Assembly (NCBI GenBank): GCA_900769115.1
Contig: CAAGFJ010000044.1
Coordinates: 1 to 64,000, forward strand
Length of the DNA: 64,000 nucleotides
Direction of reading: 5' to 3'
DNA from: Lachnospiraceae bacterium
GTDB taxonomy: Bacteria > Bacillota > Clostridia > Lachnospirales > Lachnospiraceae
Positions 8,206 through 17,092 of this stretch are shown piece after piece. Every line of letters begins with the position of its first letter. Positions within the stretch are counted from its first letter, which is position 1. The position numbers and the translations under genes were made by a program. The notes beneath the pieces were generated by a model. The model was given only the letters and a program-made list of their open reading frames with translations, was not told the DNA's origin and did no database searches.

Positions 8206-8652
8206 TTATATCAGCCCTGCTTGTTGATATTCTGTTAATTTTTGAAGAATGACTTTGTGGTATTTCTCATATTTTTGAAAACGTGCTTCATCTTTGGGGG
8301 TCGGATAAGGAATGCGGTCACGGTTCAGGTTATCTTCCATATCATATAATTTGATCTGGGTTGCCAATGGATTCGCTAAAACCCGGTCAATGAAAGTGCC
8401 GTAGGATTCACCCTTGTGCTTGGTGATACAGTCGATTGCGGCAAGTACTTCCTCTGAAAAGCCTTCTAATCGCAGCATATCTAAGGTGACGGGTGTGTCT
8501 TCTACTACGTCATGCAGGATGCCTACGATCATCTCGGTATCGTTCCTGCCACGCAGCATAACCCGCATGGGATGAAGGATATATTCCCTGCCTGCTTTGT
8601 CGATCTGTCCTCTGTGTGCTTCTACTGCAATCTCAATGGCTTTCTCTAACAT
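8206..8652 (-). CDS. HD-domain hydrolase, (p)ppGpp hydrolase-like (MESH1/SpoT HD fold)
   Basis: The product is about 148 residues. An early His in EAHRGQ, LHPMRVML and the signature GILHDVVEDTP mark the HD_4 fold shared by SpoT hydrolase domains and small MESH1-like enzymes. It probably cleaves (p)ppGpp or a related nucleotide with a bound metal ion. There is no synthetase, TGS or ACT domain. The ATG at 8652 has GGAGGT before it; an upstream TTG at 8664 overlaps that site and is rejected. It converges on dinB. Confidence 0.82.
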   Translation of the reverse strand: MLEKAIEIAVEAHRGQIDKAGREYILHPMRVMLRGRNDTEMIVGILHDVVEDTPVTLDMLRLEGFSEEVLAAIDCITKHKGESYGTFIDRVLANPLATQIKLYDMEDNLNRDRIPYPTPKDEARFQKYEKYHKVILQKLTEYQQAGLI

Positions 8653-8762
8653 GTTGACCTCCAATGGCTCAAGATGCGTCTGTGTTTGAATTCATCTTCA
8701 TTCACTATACTATAATTCACATATTTTCTCAATTTCTTTTTCTTGGTTTTCAAGAAAAAATT

Positions 8763-9098
8763 TCAATCCAATTCTAATAGCTTATTAATAGCAGGCTGAA
8801 CCTCCGGATGCTCGCGGTAAGCCTGAATCAGGCGTTTCTCAAATGCGGTTGCATGCAGCGGTTCGGAATCCTTTGGCAGATAACCGAATGCGGTAAGAAT
8901 GTCGTCAATGCCATAAAGCTTGCAAAGATATAATAAACGGTCTGCATCTGGTTGTGTACGACCGGATTCCCAGGCATAAATGGTCTTTGTTGCAGATGGA
9001 AGATTGGCATCATTTAGTTTGTCGGATACGTTCTGGACGGAAAGCTCCCGGAGCGTTCTATAGTATCGGAGTATTCTGCCGATTTGTTCATTTTTCAT
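8763..9098 (-). CDS. XRE-family transcriptional regulator
   Basis: A 111-residue protein with an N-terminal helix-turn-helix (about residues 5-60), including IGRILRYYRTLRE, SVQNVSDKL and YAWESGRTQPD, which is the classic Cro/CI-type fold, and a short helical C-terminal tail. It is divergent from the small Cro-like gene at 9312 that heads the defence operon. The ~210 bp between them hold a promoter filled with a palindrome, so this protein is the prime candidate repressor of the phosphorothioation operon, by position only. Confidence 0.85.
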   Translation of the reverse strand: MKNEQIGRILRYYRTLRELSVQNVSDKLNDANLPSATKTIYAWESGRTQPDADRLLYLCKLYGIDDILTAFGYLPKDSEPLHATAFEKRLIQAYREHPEVQPAINKLLELD

Positions 9099-9206
9099 GG
9101 CTAATTCCTTTCGTGGTTCGTTCTTGTGGACGTGCCATCATTCATAGTATATGCGGATTTCCAGTGTTTTTTCTATATTAGCCCAGCAAAAAGGGAGTGT
9201 CAATTG

Positions 9207-9298
9207 ATTCTCGGAAAAAGAACTTTAATTTAGTTGATATTCTCGCCAAATGAGAATATAATGGAAGAATGCGAGAAATAATTCTACGATTCCGAGAA
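9207..9298 (+). promoter_or_regulatory. Promoter of the ssp-like operon with embedded operator
   Basis: TTGATA (9234-9239), a 17-bp spacer and TATAAT (9257-9262) form a near-ideal promoter. The spacer is occupied by the palindrome ATATTCTC (9237-9244) / GAGAATAT (9252-9259) with a 7-bp centre. Related half-sites occur at 9207-9214 (ATTCTCGG), 9271-9277 (GCGAGAA) and 9292-9298 (CCGAGAA). Binding to the palindrome would block RNA polymerase. The likely ligands are the XRE protein at 8763 or the small protein at 9312. Confidence 0.75.
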
Positions 9299-9311
9299 AA
9301 GGTGGAGAGGA

Positions 9312-9503
9312 ATGAAGGTAACGAATCGTTTGGCGAACTATATAGCACAGCAGCATATTTCACCGGAACGGGTGGCAAAGGATACGGGTGTTGCCATTGA
9401 GAAGTTAGTTCCTGAGACGGATCAGATCTTAGAGGCAGAAGAGTTTCTGGAACTATGCTTATATCTCGGAATTCGACCGGAAGATATGGATGGAAGAGAA
9501 TGA
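9312..9503 (+). CDS. Small Cro-like helix-turn-helix protein heading the ssp-like operon
   Basis: A 63-residue protein: NRLANYIAQQHISPERVAKDTGVAIEKL looks like the first helices of an XRE/Cro helix-turn-helix, followed by a short acidic helix that resembles the end of the same domain. Start ATG at 9312 follows GGTGGAGAGG. It is the first gene after the palindrome-filled promoter, and its stop overlaps the start of the PAPS-reductase-like gene (ATGA), so it is co-transcribed. It may act as an autoregulator of the defence operon. Family assignment is moderate because the protein is short. Confidence 0.65.
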   Translation: MKVTNRLANYIAQQHISPERVAKDTGVAIEKLVPETDQILEAEEFLELCLYLGIRPEDMDGRE

Positions 9504-11218
9504 TTACGTATCGATGTGAGAGAGACAATATAGAATGTACAAGCAGTATTTGCCCGGTTTGCAGGGAACGGACGCAGTTGGTAAGAACAGACATTTTCTG
9601 GTGTGAGAATTGTCAGGTGCCGCTTTTTGGAGAACAGTGTGGATGTTGCGGGAAGACAGGAAAAAGGTTCGGCTCGGATATCCGTCCGGTATTTCCGGAG
9701 GAACGGTTATTGATGGAGACGGTATTACATGAACCAATGAAGTATCACCAGACCTCGGTGTGGAATACAGCAGGAAACCGTTATTATGCAGATGGAAAGC
9801 ATATTCTTTTTTCGGTCAAACAATTAGCACAGGTGGATGCAGATGCAATCCGGCGGCAGATCGAAGAGTGTACAGTAGAGAATACATATGAATATTTTGA
9901 CCGGATGGTAGAACGGTTTGTGAAGGCAAACAGAGACCGGTATGAAGAGATTGTATCGGAGGCAACGGCGTATATCCGGAATATGGCACAGGGATATGAT
10001 GCAAAGGATATGTTTGTGTCTTTTAGTGGTGGCAAGGATTCGACTGTGACCGGAGATCTGGTGACAAGAGCACTGGCGAATCCGAGAATCTTACATATTT
10101 TTGGAGACACGACATTGGAGTTTCCGGAGACTTATGCATATGTAGAGCGTTTCAGGAAAGCACATAGTAAGACGACACCGGTGCTTTCTTCCAGAAATAA
10201 AGATAAGGACTTTGAACAGCTATGTAAGCTGCTCGGTCCGCCAAGTCGTGTTATGCGGTGGTGTTGCACCATTTTTAAGACGGGGGCAATCACAAGAAAG
10301 ATTCAGACCTTATTTGGAAAAAAGGAACGGATTGTTGCCTTTTATGGAATTCGTAGGAGTGAATCGGTGAGCCGGAGCAAATATGACCGGGAATCGAATA
10401 GTCCGAAGATTGCCAAGCAGATTACCGTGTCGCCGATCATTGACTGGCTGGACTTTGATGTGTGGTTATATCTGCTGACGACAGGAATTGATTTCAACCG
10501 GGCATATCGTCTGGGGTATTCCCGTGTGGGCTGCTGGTGTTGTCCGAATAACAGCGGGTGGTCCGAGTTCTTATCCAGAGTTTATATGCCAGAGCAGTCG
10601 GCACATTTCCGGCAGATGTTAGTGGACTTTGCGGTATCGGTAGGCAAGCCGGATGCAGAGGTCTATGTGGATACCGGCAAATGGAAAGCAAGACAAGGTG
10701 GTAACGGGATAGAGTATGCCAAGAATGCAGTGGTGGAATTTGCGCCGTGTGCAACGGAAGAGAATGCATTTAATTACGAGTTATCAAAGCCGATCACAGA
10801 ACAGTTGTATGAGCTGTTTAAGCCGTTTGGTACGTTGAATTATGAGATGGGTAATGCCCGGCTTGGTGAAGTCTATGTGTTGAACAGCAGGGGTGAAGTG
10901 GCACTCAAATTGCAGGGACGTATCGGAACGAATGCGCTTAAAGTAACAATCTATCAGGTGCATCTGGCAGGTGCAAGATCCCTTAAGACAGCAGAGGAAC
11001 GGGTGAAATGCCAGCTTACCAAATATCAGATGTGTATGGGCTGTCTGGCATGTGAGGGCGTTTGTAAGCATGATGCGATCTCTATCCGGGAAGGGGAAGA
11101 TGGCAGTATCCATTATCAAATATCGGAGGAACACTGTATCCGGTGTGGCGAGTGCGTTGGTCATTTTAATTCGGGATGTTATATGAGGAAGGTGTTAGCC
11201 ACCAAGCGGGGAGTATAG
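9500..11218 (+). CDS. sspD: SspD-like PAPS-reductase/ATP-pyrophosphatase with zinc ribbon and ferredoxin domain
   Basis: About 572 residues. The N-terminus carries a cysteine-rich zinc-ribbon-like part (CPVC, CENC, CGCC in residues 10-55). The centre is a PAPS-reductase/ATP-pyrophosphatase domain with SFSGGKDS near residue 175, a CC pair at RWCCT and another Cys group at GCWCCP. The C-terminus (from about 512) has ferredoxin-like CMGCLACEGVCKHD and CIRCGECVGHFNSGC. In phosphorothioation systems this class (DndC/SspD) activates DNA so that sulfur can replace a non-bridging oxygen. The ATG at 9500 overlaps the preceding stop. The fused zinc and iron-sulfur parts suggest redox or sulfur relay in one chain. 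It begins the core of the operon with sspB, sspC, sspA and sspE. Confidence 0.85.
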   Translation: MITYRCERDNIECTSSICPVCRERTQLVRTDIFWCENCQVPLFGEQCGCCGKTGKRFGSDIRPVFPEERLLMETVLHEPMKYHQTSVWNTAGNRYYADGKHILFSVKQLAQVDADAIRRQIEECTVENTYEYFDRMVERFVKANRDRYEEIVSEATAYIRNMAQGYDAKDMFVSFSGGKDSTVTGDLVTRALANPRILHIFGDTTLEFPETYAYVERFRKAHSKTTPVLSSRNKDKDFEQLCKLLGPPSRVMRWCCTIFKTGAITRKIQTLFGKKERIVAFYGIRRSESVSRSKYDRESNSPKIAKQITVSPIIDWLDFDVWLYLLTTGIDFNRAYRLGYSRVGCWCCPNNSGWSEFLSRVYMPEQSAHFRQMLVDFAVSVGKPDAEVYVDTGKWKARQGGNGIEYAKNAVVEFAPCATEENAFNYELSKPITEQLYELFKPFGTLNYEMGNARLGEVYVLNSRGEVALKLQGRIGTNALKVTIYQVHLAGARSLKTAEERVKCQLTKYQMCMGCLACEGVCKHDAISIREGEDGSIHYQISEEHCIRCGECVGHFNSGCYMRKVLATKRGV

Positions 11219-11351
11219 TGTTTATAGTTTATAGGATGAGCATAGCGTATGGTCATATTTTAGGGAAAATATTGGGTTTTATATAAAATGGATAGTTACT
11301 TGTATTCAATATTTTGTTTTCGTATTACAGGATTAGGAAGGATTTAGTTAC

Positions 11352-12212
11352 ATGGCAAGAACATATAAGCTTAAGGGACATGAGACATTTATATTAAGGG
11401 AAGGCTGGCTGACCAAAGGCTTACAGGCAGTTATAGATGATCCGATGGTCTTTGCGGAGAATCACGGTGCAGATGCGCTTGGTGTTGGTACGAACATGGC
11501 AAAGGCAATCCGTTACTGGATGAAGGCGGCGGGAATTCTGCCGGATCGGACCGGTAAGGAGAGCTGCCTGACGGAGCTTGGACAGTTGTTGTATGAATAT
11601 GATCCTTATATGGAAGATCCCTTTTCTTTATGGCTGGTGCATCTGGGCATTGCCAGTAACGAGACAGGGGCAACGTCCTGGTATCTGTTCTTTCATAAGA
11701 TGGAAGAATCGTTTACAAAGGAAGAATTAGTGGAGGAGATGACGGGCTGGCTGCTTGCATATACAACGGAGGATAAGTTGTCGGCACGTTCGGTAAGAGA
11801 TGACTGCAATGCATTGATCGGCATGTATTATGCAGAAAGGGACCGCAATTATGATCCGGAGGACAAGAAGATCAGTCCGTTTGCAATGCTTGGTCTGCTC
11901 CAAAAGACGGGAGACGGCTATCAGAAGTCGCAGCCAGACCGGAAATGGCTGCACCGGGATGTAGTCTTATACTGCATGATCCGGATGTTGGGTGCCGATT
12001 GGGAGAGCGTGTCGATTGACGATCTGATGACCGGTAACTGCAGTCCGGGCAGGCTGTTGAATCTAAGCCGTACAACGCTCAATGCATATCTGGATGAATT
12101 AGATAATGCAGAATGGATCACAGTGAACCGGACGGCAGGGTTGGACATGGTGTATCGCGCGAGATCATTTACACCAGAGGAATTAATACAGGAATATTAT
12201 ACACATCGTTAG
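11352..12212 (+). CDS. sspB: SspB-like DUF4007 protein
   Basis: A 286-residue protein beginning with the typical DUF4007 motif KGHETFILREGWLTKGL, followed by GVGTNMAKAIRYWMKAAG and a helical middle; the C-terminus (from about 225) looks like a winged helix. DUF4007 proteins are the SspB component of single-strand phosphorothioation systems, described in the literature as a DNA nickase needed for modification. A 133-bp AT-rich gap separates it from sspD; RBS AGGAAGGATT. The next gene, the ATPase, starts 11 bp after its stop, indicating one transcript. Confidence 0.85.
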   Translation: MARTYKLKGHETFILREGWLTKGLQAVIDDPMVFAENHGADALGVGTNMAKAIRYWMKAAGILPDRTGKESCLTELGQLLYEYDPYMEDPFSLWLVHLGIASNETGATSWYLFFHKMEESFTKEELVEEMTGWLLAYTTEDKLSARSVRDDCNALIGMYYAERDRNYDPEDKKISPFAMLGLLQKTGDGYQKSQPDRKWLHRDVVLYCMIRMLGADWESVSIDDLMTGNCSPGRLLNLSRTTLNAYLDELDNAEWITVNRTAGLDMVYRARSFTPEELIQEYYTHR

Positions 12213-12223
12213 AGGGAGAGCAT

Positions 12224-15200
12224 ATGGAGTTAAAGAAGGCTGTACAAGTAGATAATCGATTTCAGAAGTCTGTGAATCTGTTTCTGGATCTGGATAATCC
12301 GGATAAGGTGTCGGGGTATATACCGACCTTATCTTCTCTGGAGATTCTCCGGCAGTATGTGACGAATATTGCAGAGCAGACACACAACCGGGCGAATCTG
12401 CTGATTGGGCCGTATGGCAAAGGCAAATCACATCTGATCCTGTTATTGATGCAGTTGTTCCGGAAGAATCCGCCGGAGCAGGTCTTGGATGCATTAGAGC
12501 GGATCGCACAGGTTGATGAGAAGATGGCTTCATACATCCGTCAGGTGATCGACAGGACACAGCCGCTGCTTCCGGTATTGGTGGATGCAGGAGAAGAATC
12601 CCTTGATCAGTCGTTTGCCAAAGCTTTGTATCGTGCGTTAGAACGGGAAGGATTGCAGGAGATCACACCAGATACCTATTATTCTAAGGCAGTTGATAAG
12701 ATCGAGGAATGGAAGAAGGATTTTCCGGGAACCTATGAGCAATTGAGTAGTTGGCTGGGTGAACGGAGCACGACGGTGTCGCAGCTTGTGAAGAAGCTTA
12801 AGAAGTTAGATGCAGAGGCGTTACATATCTTTATGGAATCATATCCGCTTCTGACAGCAGGAAGTATCTTTGAACCAATGCTGGTAACGAAAGCGCGGGA
12901 ATTGTATCAGAGTGTAAATGATACCCTTTGCAAGGAATATGGATATGGAGGTATCTATATTATCTTTGATGAGTTCAGCAAGTATATCGAGGGATATCAG
13001 GGAGACGGTTTTGCGGCAGATATGAAAGTGATCCAGGATATCTGCGAGCTGGCAGACAAGTCTTCCCTAGAACAGCAGCTCCATATTACGCTGATCGCAC
13101 ATAAGAGTATCCGGGAGTATGGCAAGACGTTATCCAAGGAGAGGATCAATGCGTTCCGTGGTGTAGAGGGAAGATTGAAGGAGATTCTCTTTGTGGTGTC
13201 TGCGAAGAATAATTATGAGTTGATCCGTTTGGCGGTCCATAAGCAAATGCCGGCTTTTGAGGAGGTCTATGCCCTTTCGTCGTATCGCAGGTTAGTAGAG
13301 GACTCGTATCATTTACCGTGCTTTGAGGAATTGTTCCGCAAGGAGGATTACGAGGAGATTGTGGGGTATGGCTGTTATCCGTTAGTTCCGGCGGCAACTT
13401 ATCTGCTGCTACGGATCAGTGAGAGAATTGCACAAAATGAACGGACAATCTTTACCTTTATTGCCGGCAATCAGAAACATTCCCTGCGTGGATATATCGG
13501 GGCAGCGAATCATAAGTTAGAGGATTACACCGGGGCAGACCTTGTGTACGATTATTTTGACAAGCTTTTGATGGAATCGGATCATAGCAGTCTGATCCAT
13601 AACGAGTGGCTGAAGGCAGATTATGCATTAGGCAGGGTGAAGAACCGCAAGGCGCGTAAGGTGATCAAGGCACTTGCGCTGATCCAGATGGTACAGCAGC
13701 GGGAGCAGATTCCGGCAAATGATATGGGAATCCGGTTGGCGGCAGGCCTGTCGGTAGAAGATTATGAGGAAGCAAAGGAGCAGCTTCTTAAGGATGAGAT
13801 TCTGTTGTACCGGTATGCGTTAGGAACGTACGCTTTTAAGAATAATGTGGGTGTGGATGTAGAGAAAGAGATTGTAACGATCATGAACCGGAGCTTTCAG
13901 AATCTGAATCTTGCAGAGAGTATAAGGAATGTGTCGGAATTAGATTATATTCTGCCAAAGCGATATAACCAGTTGTTCTCTATGACCAGATTCTATCAGT
14001 ATGAGTATATGGGTGTGGAGCAATTCCTTGCCCTGCCAAGTGCAGAATTGATGTTTCATAATACATCAGATAATGTACTCGGAACGTCGGAGTTTGCGGA
14101 TGGTAAGATTCTTGCCATTTTGCGGATGCCTGAGGAGGATTCAGTGTCGGAAGCGGACGAAGAGACAGCGGCAATCCAGGCTAAGCTGCAGCAGTTGGCG
14201 GATGCCAGAGTAATTGTCCTATATCCGGCAAAGGCACGCTACTATGGGATGCTGCTTCGAAGATTAACGGCAGTTAAAAGTATGCTGTTGGATGAACAGT
14301 TCATAGAGGACAATGTCGTGTTAGAGCAGGAACTTCAGCTCTATGAAGAAGACCTGACGAATGAGATCAATGTGCTGTTGGAACAGGATTACATGATGGG
14401 AAAAGAACGTTGTCAGGTATTTCATTGTTCTATGGATCGGCCGGTAACCATGACCGATCAGGCGGCATTTAATGTGTTCTTAAGTGAAGTCCTGGCAGAT
14501 TATTATGGAAGCACCCCGAAGGTGAATAATGAGTCCATCAACCGGGAACATATTTCCGCCCAGATCCGTAAGGCGAGGGATAAGGTGCTTATGCGGATAT
14601 TGCAGCGGGAATCCTGCGAGGATTACCAGAGAGGAACAGCACCGGATGCAACAATCTATCGTGCAGTAATGGTACGGACTGGAATTGCGGACGGACAGAT
14701 CACACCAGAGGTGCAGCAGGTGTTTGACCGGATTCATGAATTTGTGGAAGCTTCTTCCTGTGGAAGACAGTCCTTTGCAGCACTTTATCAGACCCTGCAG
14801 GGCGAACCGTACGGTGTACGGCGTGGGGTTATCCCGATCTTTCTTGCCAAGGTATTTGCAGAGCTTATGGATATGCCGGTCATATATGCGAATGGCAAAG
14901 AATTATCCTTAGACTGTAATGTCCTTAATAATATCAATGTGAATCCAATGGAGTATGAGCTGTATGTGGAGGTGGCAACGCTTCAGAAGGAACAATATCT
15001 GGCAGAATTAGAGCAGTTGTTTACAGGTCACACAGATGCAGATGAGGCGAGGAAAGGCAACCGGTTAGAACAGCTTGTTGTGAAGATTCAGCGATGGTAT
15101 CGCAGTCTGCCACAGTGTGTGCGGATAGCAGATTATGGGCAGTTGGAGGACAGAGGATACGAACTGCATTTTGGAGAAGCGGAATGTCGGTTGGTTCGTC

Positions 15201-15883
15201 TATGGAACCGGAAATTACAGAAATTTGAATTGAATGCCAGGGATTTTCTGTTTGTGGATATACCGGCGGCAGTGAACGTGGATGTTACAACAGGTGACGT
15301 GACGGAATGTGTGACAATATTAACTGCAGTTAAGAATGGTATGGATTCTCTGCTTGCAAGGATGAAGCGGGAAGCGTTACAGGTAACCAAGACAATCTTC
15401 GGTGGCAGGGAAGAAGATAATGTGAATAACTGTCTGAAGGACTGGTATAGCAGGCAGAGTGAACAGGCAAAAAGTTACCTGCATAACACACAGATCAGCG
15501 GATTTATGAATTATGTGGAACATTTAAATACACATGATGAGGAGCAGATCATCAGTAAGCTTTCAAAAATTGTAATGGATATGTATGTAGAGGATTGGAG
15601 CGCGGAATCCTTTGTGCAGTATAAGGAAGCAATGCAGGCAATCCGGCTTGAGATCGAAGGAATCCGGGATGCAGATATCCATGATCGGAAAGGGCAGCAT
15701 AGTATTGAATTTACGAATAGTCAGGGACAGCGGATCAAGAAGTATTTTCAGGCAGAGGAAGATAGTACCAGTTATTTCTTAAAGAATGCCATGGAAGAAG
15801 CTATGGATGAATTTGGCGAGACATTGGAGGTGAACCAGAAGGTGAGCGTTCTCATGTCGATGTTGGAGAATTTGTTAAGTTAG
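12224..15883 (+). CDS. sspC: SspC-like large P-loop ATPase
   Basis: About 1219 residues. A Walker A motif GPYGKGKSHL lies near residue 60 and a Walker B motif IYIIFDEFSKY near 245. The rest is a long helical region without another recognised domain, as in the SspC and BrxC class of large defence ATPases. It is thought to drive DNA remodelling during sulfur insertion with SspB and SspD. The ATG at 12224 follows AGAGGGAGAG; longer in-frame starts overlap sspB and lack a site. A BREX reading was considered, but no PglZ, methyltransferase or Lon-like gene is present and a cysteine desulfurase follows directly. Confidence 0.83.
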   Translation: MELKKAVQVDNRFQKSVNLFLDLDNPDKVSGYIPTLSSLEILRQYVTNIAEQTHNRANLLIGPYGKGKSHLILLLMQLFRKNPPEQVLDALERIAQVDEKMASYIRQVIDRTQPLLPVLVDAGEESLDQSFAKALYRALEREGLQEITPDTYYSKAVDKIEEWKKDFPGTYEQLSSWLGERSTTVSQLVKKLKKLDAEALHIFMESYPLLTAGSIFEPMLVTKARELYQSVNDTLCKEYGYGGIYIIFDEFSKYIEGYQGDGFAADMKVIQDICELADKSSLEQQLHITLIAHKSIREYGKTLSKERINAFRGVEGRLKEILFVVSAKNNYELIRLAVHKQMPAFEEVYALSSYRRLVEDSYHLPCFEELFRKEDYEEIVGYGCYPLVPAATYLLLRISERIAQNERTIFTFIAGNQKHSLRGYIGAANHKLEDYTGADLVYDYFDKLLMESDHSSLIHNEWLKADYALGRVKNRKARKVIKALALIQMVQQREQIPANDMGIRLAAGLSVEDYEEAKEQLLKDEILLYRYALGTYAFKNNVGVDVEKEIVTIMNRSFQNLNLAESIRNVSELDYILPKRYNQLFSMTRFYQYEYMGVEQFLALPSAELMFHNTSDNVLGTSEFADGKILAILRMPEEDSVSEADEETAAIQAKLQQLADARVIVLYPAKARYYGMLLRRLTAVKSMLLDEQFIEDNVVLEQELQLYEEDLTNEINVLLEQDYMMGKERCQVFHCSMDRPVTMTDQAAFNVFLSEVLADYYGSTPKVNNESINREHISAQIRKARDKVLMRILQRESCEDYQRGTAPDATIYRAVMVRTGIADGQITPEVQQVFDRIHEFVEASSCGRQSFAALYQTLQGEPYGVRRGVIPIFLAKVFAELMDMPVIYANGKELSLDCNVLNNINVNPMEYELYVEVATLQKEQYLAELEQLFTGHTDADEARKGNRLEQLVVKIQRWYRSLPQCVRIADYGQLEDRGYELHFGEAECRLVRLWNRKLQKFELNARDFLFVDIPAAVNVDVTTGDVTECVTILTAVKNGMDSLLARMKREALQVTKTIFGGREEDNVNNCLKDWYSRQSEQAKSYLHNTQISGFMNYVEHLNTHDEEQIISKLSKIVMDMYVEDWSAESFVQYKEAMQAIRLEIEGIRDADIHDRKGQHSIEFTNSQGQRIKKYFQAEEDSTSYFLKNAMEEAMDEFGETLEVNQKVSVLMSMLENLLS

Positions 15884-15910
15884 GATGCAATCCGATAGGC
15901 GGTGATGTAG

Positions 15911-17065
15911 ATGAAAGCAGGACTATATTTTGATAATGCGGCAACCACATATCCGAAGCCGGAGGAGGTCTATCAGGCAATGGACGAAACGGCAAGAACG
16001 ATGGGAGTTAATGCCGGACGAGGTGGATATGAGGCGGCAAGACAGGCAAGTCGGTTGATTGAAGATACACGGGAACTGGTATTGCAGATGGTTCGGGCAC
16101 AGTCCGGTGCACAGGTTGTATTCGCGGCATCTGCAACACTTGCCATGAATCTGGTAATCGGTGGAATCGAGTGGAAGGATTCAGATGTGGTGTATGTATC
16201 ACCATTTGAACATAACGCCGTTGCAAGAACGCTGCATGCTTATCAGGAGCAATATGGCTTTACCATCTTGGAACTGCCAATCTGTGAGGAACGGTTGCAG
16301 CTTGATCTTACGCAGATTCTATATGCATTTACCAAGAATCCGCCGGATTATGTATTTATGAGCCATGTCAGCAATGTGACAGGGTACATTTTGGAGATCG
16401 AAGAAGTGAGCGGCATGGCACATGATAAAGGGGCAAAGGTAATCGTGGATGCGTCACAGTCATGTGGATTACTTCCAATCGATATTCGGAGTGGAATGAT
16501 GGATGTTGTAGTGTTCGCCGGACATAAGACGATGTATGGACCATTTGGCATAGGGGGCTATGTGAATAATACCGGTCTTTCCTTGCAGCCGCTTCTATAT
16601 GGGGGAACCGGAACCGATTCGTTGAATCTTAACATGCCACCGGGAATATCCGGACTAGAGCCGGGCAGCCCGAATATTATTGCTCTTGCAGGATTACGGG
16701 CGGGGCTTACTTATCTCAAAGAGCATAGAGGAATTGAGAAGAGGGAATGGGAACTGACGCAGTATCTGGTGTCGTGCATGGAACGTGTGCCACATGTTCA
16801 CCTATATTTGCCATCCGACCGAGATCGTCATAGCAGTATGGCAGCATTTAATATCGAGGGTTACAAGTCAGACGAAGTTGGTATGATATTAGATCAGGAC
16901 TATGGAATTGCAGTTCGTACCGGATACCATTGTGCACCGTTCATCCACAAATACCTGAAAGATAAGGAGAGTCTGGGAGTGGTTCGGGCTAGTATCGGCT
17001 GCTTTACCACAAAAGAGGATGTGGATGTGTTGGTCGGAGCGGTGAAGGAGATTGCGGAGGAGTAG
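15911..17065 (+). CDS. sspA: SspA-like cysteine desulfurase (IscS/SufS fold, PLP-dependent)
   Basis: A 384-residue class V aminotransferase. YFDNAATTYPKP is the standard N-terminus, FAGHKTMYGPFGIGG near residue 205 holds the PLP-binding lysine, and RTGYHCAPF near 340 holds the catalytic cysteine that carries the persulfide. It takes sulfur from cysteine and passes it to the SspD protein. Its place between the ATPase and the DUF262 gene supports a dedicated role in DNA phosphorothioation instead of Fe-S cluster or tRNA thiolation. Spacing is 27 bp from sspC and 27 bp to sspE. Confidence 0.88.
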   Translation: MKAGLYFDNAATTYPKPEEVYQAMDETARTMGVNAGRGGYEAARQASRLIEDTRELVLQMVRAQSGAQVVFAASATLAMNLVIGGIEWKDSDVVYVSPFEHNAVARTLHAYQEQYGFTILELPICEERLQLDLTQILYAFTKNPPDYVFMSHVSNVTGYILEIEEVSGMAHDKGAKVIVDASQSCGLLPIDIRSGMMDVVVFAGHKTMYGPFGIGGYVNNTGLSLQPLLYGGTGTDSLNLNMPPGISGLEPGSPNIIALAGLRAGLTYLKEHRGIEKREWELTQYLVSCMERVPHVHLYLPSDRDRHSSMAAFNIEGYKSDEVGMILDQDYGIAVRTGYHCAPFIHKYLKDKESLGVVRASIGCFTTKEDVDVLVGAVKEIAEE

Positions 17066-17092
17066 TAAGGAGAAAACGAAGGAGGAATCATT

